Counted from the first letter of the stretch, positions 17,938-27,154 are shown. The stretch: DNA of 64,000 nt from Natrinema gelatinilyticum (GCF_024266705.1 NZ_CP100756.1:62001-126000), one strand, 5' to 3'. A program made the numbers and translations. The notes: generated from the letters alone by a model not told the origin.

Positions 17938-18697
17938 TCAGGCGAAACCGTCGGTCCCGGACAGCACCACCTCGAGCGCGTGATACTCGAGCACGTCGGC
18001 GTTGGGGACGACGGCCGCACAGAGGTGCACGCACGCCATCGTCCCCACTGGGCTACAAACGTTGTGCGATGAGAACGGAATGTAGCGCTCCTCTGCGCGG
18101 TCGGCGACGCGCTTCGCCTCCGCGAGACCGTCACACGTCGTCGGATCCGGCGTTATCACGTCGACCGCGTAGTTTTCGAGCAGTCCGGTCAGTTCGTGGA
18201 CGCGAAATCGGTTCTCATTGGTGGCGAGCGGCGTCGCCGTATTCCGTGAAGCCGCCCTCGTCGACCGAGTACGCTTCGCCGGCGTGGCAGTCGCAGTAGA
18301 TCCGGACCCGATCACGGTACCGAGAGCCGAGGAGTTGGTACACCGGCACATCGAGAAGTTTGCCGGCGGCGTCCCAGAGCGCGATTTCGATACCCGACGC
18401 GGCAGTGACGACCTTCCCCGTCGTCCCGCCGTGTCCCGACATCTCCTGGACGATGTATCGGAACAACCGTTCGACGTCCAGCGGGTTTTCACCGACGAGA
18501 AACCGGTTCGTATACTCGACGAGTTCCGGGACGCCGCCGCCGCGATATGCTTCGCCGATACCCGTGACACCAGCGTCGGTGTGGACCTTCACGAGATTCC
18601 ATTCGAAGGTTCCCTTGACGACCGCCGCTTCGATATCGGTAATTTCGACGTCGTGGCCGGCCGGACGATCCATCGCGTGATTGGAAATGTCTCTCAC
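17938..18697 (-). pseudogene. Enolase-superfamily dehydratase (mandelate racemase type), internally deleted
   Basis: The N-terminal frame (18697 down to 18215) encodes about 155 residues of a sugar-acid dehydratase: DVEITDIEAAVVKGTFEW, GIGEAYRGGGVPELVEY and RIYCDCHAGEAYS. It closely parallels the intact gene at 32367-33605. Near 18240 the frame breaks. A second frame continues with TPLATNENRF, YAVDVITPD and PFSSHNVCSPVGTMACVHL, equivalent to the region after the third metal ligand of the intact enzyme. About 130 residues carrying the lysine/aspartate and first metal ligands are missing, and the C-terminal tail is cut. An out-of-frame internal deletion explains this. It should be inactive. Confidence 0.85.
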
Positions 18698-18923
18698 CGC
18701 GTATCAGTTCCGGTGATCCCTCCCGAACCGCTCGTATGACGATTTCTGACGGTCACGGCCCAACGTTCTCCCATCCCGTGTAAAATGATATCGTCAGCCA
18801 GGCTATCAGATGGGTGGCCCCGAATCGGAACACTCGACGGTCGTGTCCCTGGCCAGAACCTCGTCGACGGATCACCACCTTCGAGCCGCCTCCTGCGTTC
18901 GAGTATCGTACTGCGGGTATCGA

Positions 18924-19688
18924 TCAGTAGACAGCGACGTCGTCAAATCGCCCACCGTAGGCGATATGCTGTGGATGGGTCGGCTCCGTTCCCGAAAGAA
19001 ACAGTCGATCGACTTTCTTCCACGTATTCTCGTATACGAGGTGGCCGAGTTCCGTCGTCGTCGTTCGCCAGCGCTCGAGGCCGTTATTGTAGACGACCGT
19101 GCGTGCGACCCCATCCCCGAGCGCCTGTACGAGATCGGCCTCGCTTTTGATAGCCGTCTCGAATGCGGTGTGGGCCACACCGATGGACCGCGGGAAGTGG
19201 GCGTACGACGACGTAAACGGCGGCATCGAAAGCGTCTCGGCGAGGCCACGTGCGCGGCGGTTGTGCGACGGGAGATGTTTCGGGTTGAAGATCTCGATCG
19301 CGTCGATCGTTTCCGCGTGCGCACGTAGACCGGACTCGCCGAGACTTACAGTCGCGAAATTTGGATGCGGCACGAGTACCGCCGCGTTCTGCCGGTCGAA
19401 CTCGTCCATCGCCGCCTCGAGCGGGATGAAATCCGGCACCGGCTCGTCGAGGCCGATCGCGAGGACGTGACGTCTATTCCGCCACGAACCGGTAAAGACC
19501 TCGCGGGCGGGGATCACTAGCAGGTCATCGGTCGAGTAGACTGCCGCCCGCTTTCGGATCTGCGGGAGACGGGTGAAGTGAGGTGCATAGACGATCGCGT
19601 CGAGGCCGGCCCGGGTCGCCCGTTCGACGACGCGATCGGTGAGCACTTTCACGTGACAGTCGACTCGATGCGTCACTCCGTCAGTCAC
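18924..19688 (-). CDS. PHP domain-containing metal-dependent hydrolase
   Basis: A PHP-type phosphoesterase of unknown substrate. Characteristic segments are RVDCHVKVL near the start, LDAIVYAPHFTRLP, LLVIPAREVFTGSW, AAVLVPHPNFATVSL, the EIFNP strand, FTSSYAHFPRSIG and the C-terminal HIAYGGRFDDVAVY. The metal-binding H, E and H residues lie in order. The first histidine pair reads DCHVK rather than the common DxHxH, so one ligand may differ. The GTG at 19688 is the preferred start. The frame is open to 19928, but the extra 80 residues are basic and not PHP-like. An in-frame GTG at 19676 is an alternative. Confidence 0.8.
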   Translation of the reverse strand: MTDGVTHRVDCHVKVLTDRVVERATRAGLDAIVYAPHFTRLPQIRKRAAVYSTDDLLVIPAREVFTGSWRNRRHVLAIGLDEPVPDFIPLEAAMDEFDRQNAAVLVPHPNFATVSLGESGLRAHAETIDAIEIFNPKHLPSHNRRARGLAETLSMPPFTSSYAHFPRSIGVAHTAFETAIKSEADLVQALGDGVARTVVYNNGLERWRTTTTELGHLVYENTWKKVDRLFLSGTEPTHPQHIAYGGRFDDVAVY

Positions 19689-20106
19689 GAGGCGTACTTT
19701 CGGGACAGTCGAGTTATGAATTCTGGTTTGCCGGCCACTCGACGGTGGCCTTGATCGTGTCCACGATCGGACGTACTGCACGTATCGCCGCTTCGCGTCG
19801 ATCGATGAGAACGACGGCCACTTCGTGAACCGGTTGAAGCAGAGTGCAAACCCGATCATAACGGAGGTTATTCGCCACCGCCGCTGCTGGAGCGATTGAT
19901 CGAAGACGCACAGAAAATTCACCAGCAACGATCGCTACTGCAAGAGACGCTCACTACCGCTACACAACCGAGGTGTGAGGCCCACCGAAAGACGGATCGC
20001 CCCCGCGTAAAGACCCGACCGCTGAAAATCTATCGTCACAGGTATTCTGGCCGACGGGTCGGCGGCGAAAGGATAATTATGACTGCGCGTAGAACTCCGT
20101 CATCGT
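19689..20106. other. Intergenic region between divergent genes
   Basis: About 420 bases separate the PHP gene start and the small zinc-finger gene start. No convincing gene is seen. An AT-rich stretch GGATAATTATG (about 20074-20084) lies 25-30 bases before the ATG at 20107 and is a likely TATA box for that gene. Confidence 0.45.
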
Positions 20107-20394
20107 ATGGCCTGGGAATGTGGAATCGACGGCTGCGGATCGGTATTCGAGGACGTCGAATCGGCCATCGTCCATCAGGCAATGGAACACCAGCGCCGCG
20201 AGTGCGAAGTCTGTGGCACCATCGTTCCGGACGGCTATCTTGCGATTCGCCACTCCTTTACCGAGCACAGCCGCGCCGAGTACGTCCGCGCCTACGGTGC
20301 CAGCTCCGAGGCAGTGCGAGAGCGCGAACAGTTACTCGAGGAGATCGAATCGGTCGCAGACATGCAGGCCATCGCGGCTGAGCTAAAACGATAG
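20107..20394 (+). CDS. Small zinc-finger protein (C2H2/CxxC type)
   Basis: A 95-residue protein with two putative zinc-binding units. The first is CGIDGCGSVFEDVESAIVHQ with the following HQRREC. The second is CEVCGTIVPDGYLAIRHSF with a later TEH. The C-terminal third is a charged helix (REREQLLEEIESV). The spacing resembles C2H2-like fingers common in haloarchaea, whose roles are mostly undefined. An upstream AT-rich box supports the ATG start. The next gene is on the opposite strand. Confidence 0.8.
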   Translation: MAWECGIDGCGSVFEDVESAIVHQAMEHQRRECEVCGTIVPDGYLAIRHSFTEHSRAEYVRAYGASSEAVREREQLLEEIESVADMQAIAAELKR

Positions 20395-20688
20395 ATACGT
20401 GGATCCCGTCGGTCTAGTCGTCGTTCTGAAAGATTTGAGAGACACAGCCCCGGCTACTCGTGTACGAGACGTGGTTCGGGACTGAGCCACCCACGTCGAC
20501 GTTCCAGAACCCGTGGTACCCCTCTCGACGAAACCCGCCGCGTTTCGTGCCGGTTAGCTGATGGAGTGGTCGTCGTCTGATTCCAGCACACGTCTCTGCT
20601 CACATCGTACCATCACGTACCAATATGGTTCCCGCGAGCCGACTCACGTCGCGTCAGCCAGCAAGTTCGCTCCGAGAAACGCGACTCG

Positions 20689-21126
20689 CTACCGTTCGTC
20701 GGAATCTAGCACGCGAATCTGATCGCCTCGAACCGTCACCGGAATCGGAACCGTCGCTTCGTACAGTTCGACTGTCACCTGGTCTTTGCCCTCGTCGATG
20801 CGTTGAACCTGTGCCTTCTCACCCTTGAACGGGCCGGCGATGAGTTCGACGATGTCCCCCTCGGCGATCCCCTCGACGTCGGGTTTCGGCGACAGGAAAT
20901 GTTCGACCTCCGAGATATCCGATTCCCCGGGAACGATGCTGCGCGCGTGCGGTATGTCCTCGAGGACGCGTTCTAACACCGCGTTCCCCTCCGCTTCGAC
21001 CATTACGTAGGACGTCAGCGAGTCGGGCGCGAGAGCAGCGTGGATCTCGGGCTCTTCGCGATTGATGATCATGTCAGCGACGGTGCGCTCCTGGCTCGCC
21101 GTCGTTTTGACAGCGAAGATGCCCAT
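20689..21126 (-). CDS. spt5: Transcription elongation factor Spt5 (NusG family)
   Basis: Binds RNA polymerase across the cleft and promotes processive elongation. It has the NGN domain at the N-terminus ([20 protein letters not shown] ... [16 protein letters not shown]) and a C-terminal KOW domain ([22 protein letters not shown]). Length 145 is normal for archaeal Spt5. Its ATG shares one base with the TAA stop of secE (base 21126), giving a TAATG junction and tight coupling with the translocon subunit, a classic archaeal arrangement. Confidence 0.97.
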   Translation of the reverse strand: MGIFAVKTTASQERTVADMIINREEPEIHAALAPDSLTSYVMVEAEGNAVLERVLEDIPHARSIVPGESDISEVEHFLSPKPDVEGIAEGDIVELIAGPFKGEKAQVQRIDEGKDQVTVELYEATVPIPVTVRGDQIRVLDSDER

Positions 21127-21305
21127 TAAACGCCACCACCGTTGGTCAGGAACAACATGATCGCGCCGATGAGGAACCCGACGAGACCGATCAGAATGAC
21201 ACCTGCACCGGCGATTTTCGATACCTGGAGGAATTCCTCGGTAGTGGGTGTTGTCGCCATCTTCAACACCCGAACGTACGAGGTCAGGTCGTACGGAACG
21301 TCCAT
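21126..21305 (-). CDS. secE: Protein translocase SEC61 gamma subunit (SecE)
   Basis: A 59-residue single-span membrane protein that clamps SecY in the translocon. It begins [18 protein letters not shown], has the amphipathic [15 protein letters not shown] segment, one hydrophobic helix ([17 protein letters not shown]) and a short NGGGV tail, which is exactly the family layout. It is easily missed because of its size. A GATAAAAG box centred near 21333 lies about 28 bases before the ATG, so the message should be nearly leaderless. It is followed by spt5 with a one-base overlap. The usual archaeal neighbour ftsZ is not upstream here. Confidence 0.95.
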   Translation of the reverse strand: MDVPYDLTSYVRVLKMATTPTTEEFLQVSKIAGAGVILIGLVGFLIGAIMLFLTNGGGV

Positions 21306-21329
21306 ATCTATCTGTTCACAGCGTAGGGT

Positions 21330-21337
21330 CTTTTATC
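21330..21337 (-). promoter_or_regulatory. TATA-like box of the secE-spt5 operon
   Basis: GATAAAAG on the minus strand, centred about 28 bases upstream of the secE ATG. This is the distance expected for a near-leaderless archaeal transcript. Confidence 0.55.
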
Positions 21338-21460
21338 TGTCTTTCGAGGCTTGCGAACTTCCACCGGGACCCCGCCCGAACGTCGACGTCGTCCACCGGT
21401 GGCATCGACGTTGCACTCGATGGCCCTACGTCCAAACCGATCAGCTACGAACCGACCGGC

Positions 21461-21643
21461 ATGGCTGAAGACGATGCCGACAGAGCGACCGAGTACGAAG
21501 CAGAGCGAGAAGCCGAAATCGAGGACGACCTCGAGCGAATCGACCGCGATCCGGAGGAGGGAGAGGAGGGCGACGACGGCCTCGGGGCACAAAACGCGCC
21601 GAGGCACTCGCCTCGTTCGTCTGTAGAACCTGAACGCGGTTAG
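21461..21643 (+). CDS. Small acidic protein, hypothetical
   Basis: A possible 60-residue protein that is extremely acidic in its first 45 residues (MAEDDADRATEYEAEREAEI, then EEGEEGDDG) and ends in a basic-polar tail. The composition is what a real haloarchaeal protein shows, unlike the neighbouring frames, which is the only support. It overlaps the stop codon of the HtrA-like gene by four bases in convergent orientation. The ATG at 21461 is chosen because the upstream extension is non-acidic. No function can be proposed. Confidence 0.4.
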   Translation: MAEDDADRATEYEAEREAEIEDDLERIDRDPEEGEEGDDGLGAQNAPRHSPRSSVEPERG

Positions 21644-22785
21644 CCGCGATCGGGACTGGGGATGGACGGTCTGTCAGCGGGCCCGCCCCCGTTTGGCATC
21701 TGCGCCCGATCGAACTCTTGTCGCGATGCGAGCGTCAACTCGACGGACTGGGTCTCACCGTCACGGACGATCTCGAGAGCGACCGTCTCGCCGGGTGAGG
21801 TCTGGAGGGCGAGATACGTCTGGAGTTGTGCCTGGGTGGTCACCTCTTGATCGTTGATGGCGACGATCACGTCGCCGGTCGACGGTCGGCCGCGACTGAC
21901 CGGCTGGAGGACACCGTCGGCAGGCGAACCGGGAACGACCTGGACAATCAGCACGCCAGTCGCCTCGTCAAGTCCGTGTGCTTCGGCGATGTCCGGTCCG
22001 ACGGGGACCACGCCGACGCCCATGTAGGGGTGCTCGTACGAACCGTCCTCGATGAGCGCGGGGACGACCCTGTTCGCGAGGCGCGAGGAGATTGCAAATC
22101 CGATCGTCTGACTGGCTCCGGCGAAGACGACACCGAGCACCTCCCCTTCGAGGTTCACGAGCGGGCCGCCGCTGTTGCCGGGATTGATCGGTGCGTCGGT
22201 CTGGATGGTCGCAGGGATCGACGTCCCGGCCGGACTGGGGAGCAGCCGGTTGGTCCCGCTTACGACCCCCTGTGAGACCGAGGCGTTGAGGCCGAGCGGA
22301 TTGCCGATCGCGAGCACTTCCTGTCCGATCGCCGGTTCGGACTCGACGAGCGGGAGACCCGCGGCGATGTCGGGCATATCCTCGACGCCGAGGACGGCGA
22401 GATCGCTGTAAGGATCAGTCCCGACGATAGACGCGAGTCGCCACTCCTGATTATTGAACTGGATTTCGATGCCGCCTTCGCCGGCGCTCTGGACCACGTG
22501 ATTGTTGGTCACGATATGCTGCTCGTCGATGACGAATCCGGAGCCGAGTCCGCCACCCCCGCCACCGCCCCGATCACCGCCGATCGTCCTGGTGACAGTG
22601 ACCAGCACGACGGAATCGATGGTGTCGCGATACGTCTCCGTGTACGGACTGTCGGTGTCGGCGGCGCCAGAGTCATCGTCCTGAGCCGCGGCGCTCGAGG
22701 CGACGCCGGACCCGCCCAGACCGACCGCTGCGGCAGTCCCGACCGTTCGTAGCACATGTCTACGAGTGAACCGATTTGAGGTCAC
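21640..22785 (-). CDS. HtrA/DegP-like S1C serine protease, Tat-exported
   Basis: An exported quality-control protease. A Tat signal is seen at FTRRHVLRTVGTAAAVG. The chymotrypsin-like domain has the triad His in TNNHVV, Asp in YSDLAVL and Ser in PGNSGGPLV, with NPLGL and SQGVVSG loops typical of HtrA. A C-terminal PDZ domain (YMGVGVVPVGPDIA ... GDVIVAINDQEV) follows. A run of seven glycines precedes the protease core. The GTG at 22785 is preferred: the ATG at 22812 lies within a TTTTATGG TATA-like box (22816-22809), from which transcription should begin close to the GTG. The protein is about 381 residues from that start. Confidence 0.92.
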   Translation of the reverse strand: MTSNRFTRRHVLRTVGTAAAVGLGGSGVASSAAAQDDDSGAADTDSPYTETYRDTIDSVVLVTVTRTIGGDRGGGGGGGLGSGFVIDEQHIVTNNHVVQSAGEGGIEIQFNNQEWRLASIVGTDPYSDLAVLGVEDMPDIAAGLPLVESEPAIGQEVLAIGNPLGLNASVSQGVVSGTNRLLPSPAGTSIPATIQTDAPINPGNSGGPLVNLEGEVLGVVFAGASQTIGFAISSRLANRVVPALIEDGSYEHPYMGVGVVPVGPDIAEAHGLDEATGVLIVQVVPGSPADGVLQPVSRGRPSTGDVIVAINDQEVTTQAQLQTYLALQTSPGETVALEIVRDGETQSVELTLASRQEFDRAQMPNGGGPADRPSIPSPDRG

Positions 22786-22909
22786 GCACGTAGCGACCCC
22801 GACGAGTACCATAAAATGATAACCAGCACGAGCAGCCAGTCAAACCGCAGTTGATGGCAGTCTGTGATGATTCCGTTGGTATCGCCGATCGCGTATCGTC
22901 GCCACGTCT

Positions 22910-23563
22910 CTAGCGGTCTCGTGCTGACTCGACTGCCTCGAGAAACGACGCGGCCGTTTCCCGGACGCGATCGAAGTCGCCGTCAGCGACGGCCTCGTCG
23001 TCGATGATCGCACCGCCAGCACCGACCGCAACTGCGCCCGCATCGAAGAATGCGCCGACCGTTTCACGCGAAACGCCGCCCGTGGGAACGATGTCGACGT
23101 CACCGAGCGGTCCCGAGAGCGCACCGATGTGTTCGGGGCCAACCGTCGAAGCAGGGAACAGTTTGAGGAGGTCCGCACCGGCCTCCATCGCAGTCACCGC
23201 TTCCGTGGGAGTCATGACCCCCGGCGCGACGAGCGTGCCGAGTCGATTGCAGGTTCGAACGATATCCGCGTCGGTGTGCGGTGACACGACGAACGACGCC
23301 CCCGCATCGATCACCGACTGTGCGGTCGGCACGTCGAGAACCGTTCCCGCGCCGACGACTGCATCCGTGTCCGCGAGTTCCCGGTTCACGGCGGCTATCT
23401 TCTCGGCTGTGTGAGCCCCGTCAGCCGTAATCTCGAGCGCATCGACACCCGCGTCGTGGATCGCGCGGGCGGCAGGGACGATGCAGTCTTCGTCGACGCC
23501 GCGGAGGACCGCGATGACGCCGCTGTCGACGATGCGATCCCTCGTTGCGGGTTTCGCGGTCAT
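22910..23563 (-). CDS. KDPG/KHG aldolase (2-dehydro-3-deoxy-phosphogluconate aldolase)
   Basis: Cleaves 2-keto-3-deoxy-6-phosphogluconate to pyruvate and glyceraldehyde 3-phosphate, the last step of the semi-phosphorylative Entner-Doudoroff route in haloarchaea. It has the bacterial Eda-type fold: GVIAVLRGVDEDC, the catalytic ALEIT strand, VVGAGTVLD, SPHTDADIV, the Schiff-base lysine in LLKLFPAS, and the phosphate-binding PTGGVS. Length 217 is normal. A TATA-like ATATAAG lies about 47 bases upstream of the ATG. It neighbours the TrmB regulator and the sugar island, in keeping with its role. Confidence 0.93.
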   Translation of the reverse strand: MTAKPATRDRIVDSGVIAVLRGVDEDCIVPAARAIHDAGVDALEITADGAHTAEKIAAVNRELADTDAVVGAGTVLDVPTAQSVIDAGASFVVSPHTDADIVRTCNRLGTLVAPGVMTPTEAVTAMEAGADLLKLFPASTVGPEHIGALSGPLGDVDIVPTGGVSRETVGAFFDAGAVAVGAGGAIIDDEAVADGDFDRVRETAASFLEAVESARDR

Positions 23564-23738
23564 CTGTGGCCGCCCTCACCGTTTCGGCGCCCGCCGACGA
23601 ACGGTATCTTATATTCGGTGATTTGACGAATGGTTGACGTTGCGGAACGTTCTCTCATACGTGGCGTTCGGAGCCATGATAAATAAATTTACTCACAATC
23701 GAAAAAACAGTAACCATTCCGTCCCGTCGTCCCGCCGG

Positions 23739-24797
23739 TCACTCCTCGAGAGCCCGGATGGTAACCGACTCGGCTTCGAAGTCTTCGAGGAACGCGCCGG
23801 TGCCGCCGACGGTGTACTGTTCGCCGTCGACCTCGAGCTTGAACGCGTTCTCGATCGGAAGCGTCGACGTGACGGGTCGAACGAGGCTCTGTCGGACGTC
23901 GACGACCTCTCCGGTGAACGACGATGGGATATTCCGGTCGCCGACCGGCGAGCCAGTGACGGACGCTTCGATTCGGGTGTCAGTCGCTCGATGGAGGGCG
24001 ATCTGGAAGACTGCACTCCGGAATCCGTCGTACGTGTACGGAAGTTCGTTCGGCGTTGTGACGTACCGCTCTTCGGCCGTCGGCCAGTAATTCGCCAGGA
24101 ACGAGCCGGCGAGGACGGGGACCAACTGATCCTGGGAGAGGGCGATCGCCCGCGTATCGCTCGTGGACGTCGTCAATATCTGACTGGGTGCGAGCAATCC
24201 GTGGTTGCCGTCGACCGTCAGCATCGTCGGCACGAGCGCGTCCCACGTGCGGACCGTACTGGCGGTGCCAGCCAGAGACGCGATGTCCTGATCACCCTTC
24301 GTCGCACCGAGCAGGAGGAGGACGAGAACTCCCCGTTCGACCGTCGCCTCAAGCGTCGATCGGATTCGCGGCAGGACGGCCGCCGGCAACGAGAGGGTCA
24401 CTTCCGTTTCGGCACTGGCGAGCATGCTCTCGATTCGTTTGAGTACCGTCTGTCGGGACTTGATTACCTCGAACTGCTCGCCGGAACGCTCGGTCGACGT
24501 GTACCGCGATTGGAGTTCCGGTTCGATATCCTCGACGCTCTCTGTGAGTCGATCGACGACGGTCTCGGGTCGAACCGGCCGAATTACCGTCGGCACCGAG
24601 TGATCGTCGACTTCGACGAAGCCGCGCTTCTCGAGTTCCTCGCTGATGCTATAGACGTAGCGCTTCGATACGTCGGCGGCGTCGGCGATCGTACTAGCTT
24701 TCGACTCCCCCCGTTCGAGAATCGCCAGGTACGTGTCAGTCTCCGTTTCCGAGAGGCCAAATCGTTCAAGTAACCCGGCGAGCTCGCGATCATCCAT
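23739..24797 (-). CDS. TrmB family sugar-responsive transcriptional regulator
   Basis: A DNA-binding regulator of carbohydrate genes. The N-terminal winged helix (LERFGLSETETDTYLAILER, then ASTIADAADVSKRYVYSI) is followed by a coiled-coil stretch and a phospholipase-D-like/sugar-binding domain of about 240 residues ending EDFEAESVTIRALEE. This is the full TrmB layout at normal length (352). It is divergent from the glucoamylase gene and faces the aldolase gene, so it probably controls this island. Two palindromes in its own promoter (24800-24831) suggest self-regulation. Confidence 0.92.
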   Translation of the reverse strand: MDDRELAGLLERFGLSETETDTYLAILERGESKASTIADAADVSKRYVYSISEELEKRGFVEVDDHSVPTVIRPVRPETVVDRLTESVEDIEPELQSRYTSTERSGEQFEVIKSRQTVLKRIESMLASAETEVTLSLPAAVLPRIRSTLEATVERGVLVLLLLGATKGDQDIASLAGTASTVRTWDALVPTMLTVDGNHGLLAPSQILTTSTSDTRAIALSQDQLVPVLAGSFLANYWPTAEERYVTTPNELPYTYDGFRSAVFQIALHRATDTRIEASVTGSPVGDRNIPSSFTGEVVDVRQSLVRPVTSTLPIENAFKLEVDGEQYTVGGTGAFLEDFEAESVTIRALEE

Positions 24798-24799
24798 GA

Positions 24800-24831
24800 G
24801 TACTTAGTACATCGATAATCGAGCGTTCGAT
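24800..24831 (-). promoter_or_regulatory. Two inverted repeats in the trmB promoter
   Basis: GTAC-TTA-GTAC (24800-24810) and ATCGA-GCGT-TCGAT (24818-24831) lie between the trmB start codon and a TATA-like ATATTTTA (about 24840-24833, minus strand). Their position near the expected transcription start fits an autoregulatory operator. The published Halobacterium TrmB half-site pattern TACT/GAGTA was looked for and is not clearly present. Confidence 0.4.
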
Positions 24832-24971
24832 GTAAAATATGCTCGGTCCGCTACGACAGTTCAGCTCGAAATCGATGTATTCTACGATTCGCAACCGGCT
24901 TCTCGAGTCCCCTCCGATTGACCAGCCTGAACGCCCACGGTCAAAAAGTGAGAATAGATTTTTCAACAAAG

Positions 24972-24977
24972 TTTATT
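24972..24977 (+). promoter_or_regulatory. TATA-like box of the GH15 gene
   Basis: TTTATT, 26-31 bases before the ATG at 25003. The spacing supports that ATG as a leaderless start instead of the in-frame TTG at 24976, which overlaps the box. Confidence 0.5.
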
Positions 24978-25002
24978 GCTCCGGGAGCGATCTGAGAGAA
25001 CG

Positions 25003-27045
25003 ATGGAATTACACGGTGCCCTCAACGACTACAAGCGCTCACAGGGGAACCCACGGCAGTTTCCCGGCGAGCGCAGGTCGACGACGGGACTTTTCTCCGG
25101 ACTCGACGAACGGCTCGTTCACGTCGCCCTCGACGGATCGATCAGGGACTACTCGTATCCACTCTCCGGCCTGGCCGGACTCGATCGTTCCAGATTTGGA
25201 CTCGAAATCGACGGCGACGTCGACTGGTTCGACGCCGACGAAAGCGATCAGCGATACGTCGAGAACACCGCCGTCGTCGAGACGAGACATACCGTCGGAG
25301 AATCGACGTGTGTCCAGTACGACGTCACGATCGGACGTCTCCACCTGACTCACTTCTCACTCGAGGACGGACATGCGGACGACGATACCAGTCTACACGC
25401 GTGTTTCGGATTTGCTCCCGAGGGGCGAGCAGGGCGGATCGGTCAGCTCTGGCACGACGATGCAGTCGAGGTTCACCACGACACCGAACACGATTTCCTC
25501 GCGGCATCGACCGGGCTGTCCGTGACCGGACAGGTTCCCGAACGCTTCGACGAATTACTGGCCGCAGAGCCCGCTGACTTTCCGCGCTCACCGACAGACG
25601 ACCGCTACGAGGAAGCACGACTCAGCCCGATCGTGATGACCGAACTCGAGCTGGCCGGGTCGTCGCCGAGTGCGACGGTCGCGACGCTGCTTTCGGACGA
25701 TGGAGACCGAACCGACGCACTCGAGCGAGTCCGGGCCGCTGCGGTCGATCACGAAAGCAGCGACGCGATACTCGAAGCGGGCCGCGAACAGGCTCGCGAC
25801 CGGCTGCTCGTTCCCGATCACGGCATCGAAGGCGGGGTTTCGGATCTCCGTGCGCTCGCGCTGTTGCGCGCGCCAACGGGAGCCCGAATGGCTGGCCCCG
25901 AGTTCGACCCGTTCTATCGGTATTCCGGTGGCTACGGATACACCTGGTTCCGCGACGACGCCGAAATCGCCGAGTTTCTGTTAGATGCCGACCTGCGGCT
26001 AGACCTTGGACTCGAGGAGTGGCACGAAATGAGCGCTCGCTTCTACGGCGAGACACAACTGTCAGACGGCACCTGGCCCCATCGGGTCTGGCCCCACAAC
26101 GGCGAACTCGCACCCGGCTGGGCACACGGTCGACTGGAGGAAGCCGAGTCCGAAGAGTATCAGGCGGATCAGTCCGCGAGCGTGGCCTCGTATCTCGCGA
26201 CGTACCTTCGGCACGTCGATCCCGCGGACGAACAGGTACGGAAAACGCTCGCCGCTGCTCTCGATGGTCTGGGCGACTCTCTCCGGGCTGATGGTCTCCC
26301 CGGACGTGTCCAGAACGCCTGGGAGAACATGACGGGCCGGTTCGTTCATACGGCGGCGACATTTCTCGAGGCGTACACGGCGATCGCTCGAGCGCCGGTT
26401 GACGAGGTGCTCGTGGTGCGGGCACGAGAGCGTGCACGAACTATCTATGCGGCTCTCGACGATCTCTGGGTGCCCGAGCGTGGTGTTTACGCCATGCGGG
26501 CGGACGGCGGCGATTTAGACGACCGACTCGACGGGAGTACGCTCGCGCTGGCTACGGCCCATTTAGAGTACGCCATGCTCGAAGAGGTCGACGACGAACG
26601 GCTCGATCGCCTCGTTTCCCACGTCGAAACGACGCTCGATGGCCTGTATCGGAACCCGGATGGACCGATCGAAGGACTTACTCGCTTCGAGGGCGATCCC
26701 TGGCGAGTCCGCGAACAAGACGCCGAAAAGATATGGACGGTGACGACTGCGTGGGGCGCTCGTGCCGCCATCGATCTGAGTGAACTTCTGGCGGCAAACG
26801 GCCGGGACGAAGCCGAGGCGTTCCACGAACACGGTCGGGCCTTACTTGCACTCGTCGGGCCCGGCGGACCGCTCCGGCGACCCGGCGGGTACCTTTCTGA
26901 GCAACTGTTCGACGACGGGACACCGGACAGCGCAACGCCGCTCGGCTGGCCCCACGCAATCCGGCTTGCGACGGCGAGCGCTCTCGAGGCACCCCTGTCA
27001 TCGTCACCCGCCGATACCGGAGACCGTACCCCCATACGGGACTGA
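25003..27045 (+). CDS. Glycoside hydrolase family 15 (glucoamylase / glucodextranase type)
   Basis: Releases glucose from the non-reducing ends of alpha-glucans or oligosaccharides. An N-terminal beta-sandwich domain of about 270 residues (MELHGALNDYKRSQGNPRQF) precedes the (alpha/alpha)6 barrel. The barrel carries the family phrase GYGYTWFRDDAEIAEFLLD, the DGTWPHRVWPHNGELAPGW segment and the ESEEYQADQSASVASYL region with acidic residues. The C-terminal part contains the conserved AEKIWTVTTAWG. No signal peptide is visible, so it is probably cytoplasmic and acts on imported malto-oligosaccharides. It is divergent from trmB and convergent with the ABC ATPase gene. Confidence 0.92.
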   Translation: MELHGALNDYKRSQGNPRQFPGERRSTTGLFSGLDERLVHVALDGSIRDYSYPLSGLAGLDRSRFGLEIDGDVDWFDADESDQRYVENTAVVETRHTVGESTCVQYDVTIGRLHLTHFSLEDGHADDDTSLHACFGFAPEGRAGRIGQLWHDDAVEVHHDTEHDFLAASTGLSVTGQVPERFDELLAAEPADFPRSPTDDRYEEARLSPIVMTELELAGSSPSATVATLLSDDGDRTDALERVRAAAVDHESSDAILEAGREQARDRLLVPDHGIEGGVSDLRALALLRAPTGARMAGPEFDPFYRYSGGYGYTWFRDDAEIAEFLLDADLRLDLGLEEWHEMSARFYGETQLSDGTWPHRVWPHNGELAPGWAHGRLEEAESEEYQADQSASVASYLATYLRHVDPADEQVRKTLAAALDGLGDSLRADGLPGRVQNAWENMTGRFVHTAATFLEAYTAIARAPVDEVLVVRARERARTIYAALDDLWVPERGVYAMRADGGDLDDRLDGSTLALATAHLEYAMLEEVDDERLDRLVSHVETTLDGLYRNPDGPIEGLTRFEGDPWRVREQDAEKIWTVTTAWGARAAIDLSELLAANGRDEAEAFHEHGRALLALVGPGGPLRRPGGYLSEQLFDDGTPDSATPLGWPHAIRLATASALEAPLSSSPADTGDRTPIRD

Positions 27046-27154
27046 ATCGCTGCTCGCGCTGGACACCTCGGGTTCGGCCGTTTCGCACAGACGAAGGGAC
27101 GGAAGACGAGAGTTCCCCATACTGCATTTCGGGTGATGAAAACTGCGTCCCGGT

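Noticed and set aside
20395..20688. Minus-strand text GFRREGYHGFWNVDVGGSVP ... SQIFQNDD in the gap before spt5
   Set aside because: It reads like protein for about 40 residues, but there is no start codon before an upstream stop, and no family is recognised. It may be a remnant, but this is too weak to annotate.
24798..25002. Canonical TrmB operator TACT-N7/8-GAGTA
   Set aside because: Looked for in the trmB, GH15, ABC and dehydratase upstream regions; only partial matches were seen.
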